NCBI GenBank assembly: GCA_041749015.1
Contig: JBGTCD010000104.1
Coordinates: 18,123-82,122, forward strand
DNA: 64,000 nt
Origin: JBGTCD01 sp041749015
GTDB lineage: Bacteria; Bacteroidota; Bacteroidia; Cytophagales; Cyclobacteriaceae
Direction: 5' to 3'
Shown: in pieces, positions 61,526 through 64,000 of the stretch
Layout of the letters: each line of letters starts with the position of its first letter
Numbering within the stretch: the stretch's first letter is position 1
Program-made: the position numbers and the translations under genes
The notes under the pieces: generated by a model
What the model was told of the DNA's origin: nothing
Database searches by the model: none
What the model saw: only the letters and a program-made list of their open reading frames with translations

Positions 61526-62374
61526 CTACTGGGATTTAAGCACAAAGGCAATAGTGCCGGTACTGGATGGTGCAACCCGCGTATTGTCGGAGGTTTTAGT
61601 AAAGGTAAGTTTTGAAACCTCATCACGATAGATGCGCTCCACGGCTGCACTAACCCCACGCTCTACTGTTACAATCCGCGTAATTTCCCCGTATTCATTG
61701 ATGGTAATCTGAAATACCAGCCTGCCACTCTCACCTGAGGTATCCTTTGGCTTGGGCTCAAAATCGGGCCTCCAGCCAGTCATATTGAATGAAAATCCAC
61801 CGCCACCCCCTGCCTGTCCATAGAGGGCTCTTTCATCCACCTTACCATCCGGGCTGCCTTTATCCCCTTCTTTATTGGTGTTATCACCATGAGATTTGGC
61901 ATCGGTGTCCTTATCGCTTTCAGGACCGGTTTTTACTTCAGGCTTTGGGTCTTCTACGGGCTTTTTCTCCTCGGGTTTCTTCTCCACAGGCTTGGGTTTT
62001 TCCTCTACCTTGGTGTCTTTTTTCACCACTGGCTTTGGCTCTTCCTTTACCGTATGAGGGCTTTCTGCAGGTTGTACGACCTCAGGGGTAGACTCCGCCG
62101 CTTCGTCAACCGACTCTGAAGGGTCGTCAGGAGCATCTACAGGTTCTTCAGCGGCCTCAGATTCCTGTGATTCTGCCGGGGTGGTAGTTTGGGGCTGTAT
62201 ATCCCCGGATCCGACTTCATCCAGGCCAAAATTCAATTCTATTCCGTATTCCGGAATCGGTGGATCGGGCTCTTTCCATGCAAAAATGAAAATCAGCAAC
62301 GCCAAAAGCACCCCATGAATCATTGCTGAAATGATGATGGTCTTTTTCTTTTTCTTTTTTTCCTCCCTACTCAT
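61526..62374 (-). CDS. TonB-family energy transducer
   Basis: A 282-residue protein. The ATG at 62374 is preferred (MSREEKKKKKK); the frame extends 17 codons upstream into exbD. A Lys-rich cytosolic start is followed by a TM anchor (TIIISAMIHGVLLALLIFIF), then a long Pro/Glu/Lys-rich periplasmic spacer (about 55-205) and a compact C-terminal domain (about 215-282, FQITINEYGEITRIVTV). Such proteins carry energy from ExbB-ExbD across the periplasm to receptors. It starts one base after the exbD stop. Confidence 0.88.
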   Translation of the reverse strand: MSREEKKKKKKTIIISAMIHGVLLALLIFIFAWKEPDPPIPEYGIELNFGLDEVGSGDIQPQTTTPAESQESEAAEEPVDAPDDPSESVDEAAESTPEVVQPAESPHTVKEEPKPVVKKDTKVEEKPKPVEKKPEEKKPVEDPKPEVKTGPESDKDTDAKSHGDNTNKEGDKGSPDGKVDERALYGQAGGGGGFSFNMTGWRPDFEPKPKDTSGESGRLVFQITINEYGEITRIVTVERGVSAAVERIYRDEVSKLTFTKTSDNTRVAPSSTGTIAFVLKSQ

Positions 62375-62375
62375 A

Positions 62376-62765
62376 TCAGTTGGGTTTGGTGGCAATAGAT
62401 ACCTTTGCTTCAAGTGCAGTGGCAATTCCGGCTACATGCACCAGGTGCTCTGTAGGTACTGATTTGTCAATATGAAGTATCACTACCCCTTCAGTACCCG
62501 AAAGTCGGCTTCTTAGTTCCCCTTCCAGCGTTGCTTTGGTAACTTTTTTATCATTAACGTAATATTCCAGGCTTTCGGTTATGGTTACAGCCACTCTTTG
62601 CAACTCTACAGTTGAAGCCTTACTGGTGGGCAGGTTTACCGGCAACCCACTGGGGGTAATAAATGAAGAAGTCAGCATGAAGAAAACCAGAAGCAAAAAA
62701 ATGATGTCCGTCATGGAGGACATGCTAAATGCAGGGTCTACCTTATGTTTGGATTTAAATGACAT
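62376..62765 (-). CDS. exbD: ExbD/TolR-type biopolymer transport protein
   Basis: A 129-residue protein. N-terminal TM helix with the conserved Asp (SMTDIIFLLLVFFMLTSSFI), then a small periplasmic alpha/beta domain. Together with ExbB it forms the proton-driven motor. It lies 2 bp after exbB and 1 bp before the TonB gene. Confidence 0.93.
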   Translation of the reverse strand: MSFKSKHKVDPAFSMSSMTDIIFLLLVFFMLTSSFITPSGLPVNLPTSKASTVELQRVAVTITESLEYYVNDKKVTKATLEGELRSRLSGTEGVVILHIDKSVPTEHLVHVAGIATALEAKVSIATKPN

Positions 62766-62767
62766 GA

Positions 62768-63448
62768 TTAATTGGGCTCTTGTAAAAGATCTATAAAGTC
62801 GATGGAAGTATACTCCATTTTATGAATCAGTTTCTGTACTCTGGTCACCAGATAATTATAGGCCAGATATGCAAGAATCCCGACAAATAAACCGGCTGCA
62901 GTGGTCAACATGGCCGTGTATATCCCCTCAGAAAGCAACTTAGGGCTTACTGACCCCTCTTCCTGAGCAATGGCTATAAAAGCCTGTATCATACCGATTA
63001 CAGTGCCTAAAAATCCAAGCATCGGTGCCGCACCTGAGATTACCGCCATCAATGAGAGATTTTTCTCAAGTTTAAAAACCTCTATTTTACCGACGTTCTC
63101 AATAGAGACCTCAATGTTCTTCAATGGGCTTCCGATCCTGCCGATACCTTTTTCGATCATATTGGCAATGGGCGTGTCAGTTTGGGAACAAATTAGCCTG
63201 GCTGATTGAATATCCCCTTTTTGCACCAATTCCCTGATCCTGCCCATGAATTCGGGTGGGGTTTGGGAGGCTTTTTTAAGGGTGAGGTATCTTTCTATAA
63301 AAATATACACTGCCACAATCCACAGCAGTGTAATAGGAATCATCATAAAACCACCCTGCAAAAGTAGCTCCAATACACTTACAGGATCCTGCCCTTCCAC
63401 CGCCGGAATGGTGTCTTCGAGCGTGGTGGTAATTTGCATGATTATCAT
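62768..63448 (-). CDS. exbB: ExbB/TolQ/MotA-type proton channel protein
   Basis: A 226-residue protein, with an alternative start at 63439 (MQITTTLED). Three TM segments are visible: FMMIPITLLWIVAVYIFIER, then LMAVISGAAPMLGFLGTVIGMI (the conserved Pro/Gly-rich helix) and YTAMLTTAAGLFVGILAYLA. It forms the stator ring around ExbD. It is separated from the SPOR gene by a single base. Confidence 0.94.
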   Translation of the reverse strand: MIIMQITTTLEDTIPAVEGQDPVSVLELLLQGGFMMIPITLLWIVAVYIFIERYLTLKKASQTPPEFMGRIRELVQKGDIQSARLICSQTDTPIANMIEKGIGRIGSPLKNIEVSIENVGKIEVFKLEKNLSLMAVISGAAPMLGFLGTVIGMIQAFIAIAQEEGSVSPKLLSEGIYTAMLTTAAGLFVGILAYLAYNYLVTRVQKLIHKMEYTSIDFIDLLQEPN

Positions 63449-63449
63449 A

Positions 63450-64000
63450 TTAATATTTCAAAACCCAAAGGCTTTGTCCATATTCTGGTTTTAGTTGATC
63501 AGCTACTTTTTGAGCATCGGCAAAGGTATCATAGTTCCCCATGGCTATTCTGTGAAACTTTTTACCTCCAAATGGAGGTATGATACTAATGCTCACGCCT
63601 TTTTTAGCCATTTTTTTTGCGTAATCCATCGCCAGGTCACCATCAATACTGCTGCCTACGATGACATGGTAACGACCAGTTCTTGCCGAAAGTGTCTTGA
63701 TAGTACCAACTTCTGGTTTAGCTTCGGCCTCGGCTCGTTTAGCCGCTTCTTCAGCCGCTAATCGGTCGGCTTCTTCTTTCTTCTTTTTTGCCTCTGCTTC
63801 AGCTCTTGCGATTGCCTCTTTGGCGCCTGCAATAAGTCTGCCGGCTTCATCATCTTTCGGCTTGATTTTCTGAGCTTTTTCCCAGGCACCAATGGCGGCC
63901 TGGTGGTTATTCTCTGACATCCTGGTCTTACCTTCCTTGATGAGCTCAGTATATTTAACCTGATTCTCCTGATAAGGACGGTACAAAAACCAGTACCCTC
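63450..64000 (-). CDS. SPOR-domain protein, N-terminus cut by window edge
   Basis: About 183 codons visible; the frame is open to the right edge (upstream residues ...GYWFLYRPY), so the real start lies outside. A short TPR-like helical pair (NHQAAIGAWEKAQKIKPKDD) is followed by an Ala/Glu/Lys-rich helix (AIARAEAEAKKKKEEADRLA) and a C-terminal SPOR domain (YHVIVGSSIDGDLAMDYAKK, IAMGNYDTFADAQKVA). It probably binds septal peptidoglycan. It is the first visible gene of the TonB-motor unit, so motor and wall binding may be linked. Confidence 0.85.
   Translation of the reverse strand, partial: GYWFLYRPYQENQVKYTELIKEGKTRMSENNHQAAIGAWEKAQKIKPKDDEAGRLIAGAKEAIARAEAEAKKKKEEADRLAAEEAAKRAEAEAKPEVGTIKTLSARTGRYHVIVGSSIDGDLAMDYAKKMAKKGVSISIIPPFGGKKFHRIAMGNYDTFADAQKVADQLKPEYGQSLWVLKY

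Overview
The window looks like a chromosomal segment of a Bacteroidota bacterium, most likely order Cytophagales. The evidence is a type IX secretion (T9SS) C-terminal sorting domain, CarboxypepD_reg-like/TonB-dependent receptors, DUF5723, DUF4625 and DUF3997 type proteins, Bacteroidota promoter boxes of the TAnnTTTG type, and a GC content that looks moderate by eye (not computed). There is no rRNA, insertion sequence, prophage or CRISPR array. One tRNA (tRNA-Asp, GTC) is present. Genus cannot be fixed from the sequence alone.

Layout. 1-8.3 kb: a TonB-dependent receptor cut by the left edge, small envelope proteins, an SPFH lipoprotein, a histone-deacetylase-like hydrolase and a large ABCG-type exporter with TerB-like and possible FHA-like N-terminal parts. 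8.4-18 kb: an M1 aminopeptidase lipoprotein, an atypical SDR, a TlpA-like thioredoxin lipoprotein, three secreted hypotheticals, a Prc/Tsp protease and a membrane protein. 18-19.3 kb: a small-gene island with a 50-residue ORF, two near-identical composite hairpin repeats, and two small genes behind a textbook promoter flanked by two copies of a palindromic operator. 19.3-25.4 kb: housekeeping genes (MazG-like, tyrS, gamma carbonic anhydrase-like, YceI, pabB, desaturase, ECF sigma). 25.6-33.6 kb: a surface lipoprotein/DUF5723-SPOR pair, then a His-rich TonB receptor and a His-rich DUF4625 lipoprotein that share a Fur/Zur-like operator, then MscS.

34.0-49.6 kb is the most interesting part. Six co-directional genes are spaced -8 to +5 nt apart: (1) a 12-TM nucleotide-transporter-like protein fused to HEAT repeats and a degenerate cNMP-binding fold; (2) a three-module TIR/DUF4062-like protein; (3) an nSTAND ATPase with a mid-protein membrane helix, long coiled coil and WD40 propeller; (4) an outer-membrane barrel; (5) a propeller-like lipoprotein; (6) a 1788-residue T9SS-exported protein. 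The gene order suggests one envelope-spanning machine running from cytosolic NTPase and TIR signalling to the cell surface. Its function is not known to me, and it is my candidate for an undescribed system.

49.6-64 kb: intergenic palindromic elements including a 194-bp element with perfect 14-bp terminal inverted repeats; kdsA-kdsC; two small barrels; an overlapping hutU/acyltransferase/patatin cluster; an MBL hydrolase and accA; a tRNA-Asp locus with tRNA-derived hairpin fragments on both sides; and a trmB-folC-tonB-exbD-exbB-SPOR cluster cut by the right edge.

Residue positions are hand counts and approximate unless exact catalytic residues are named.
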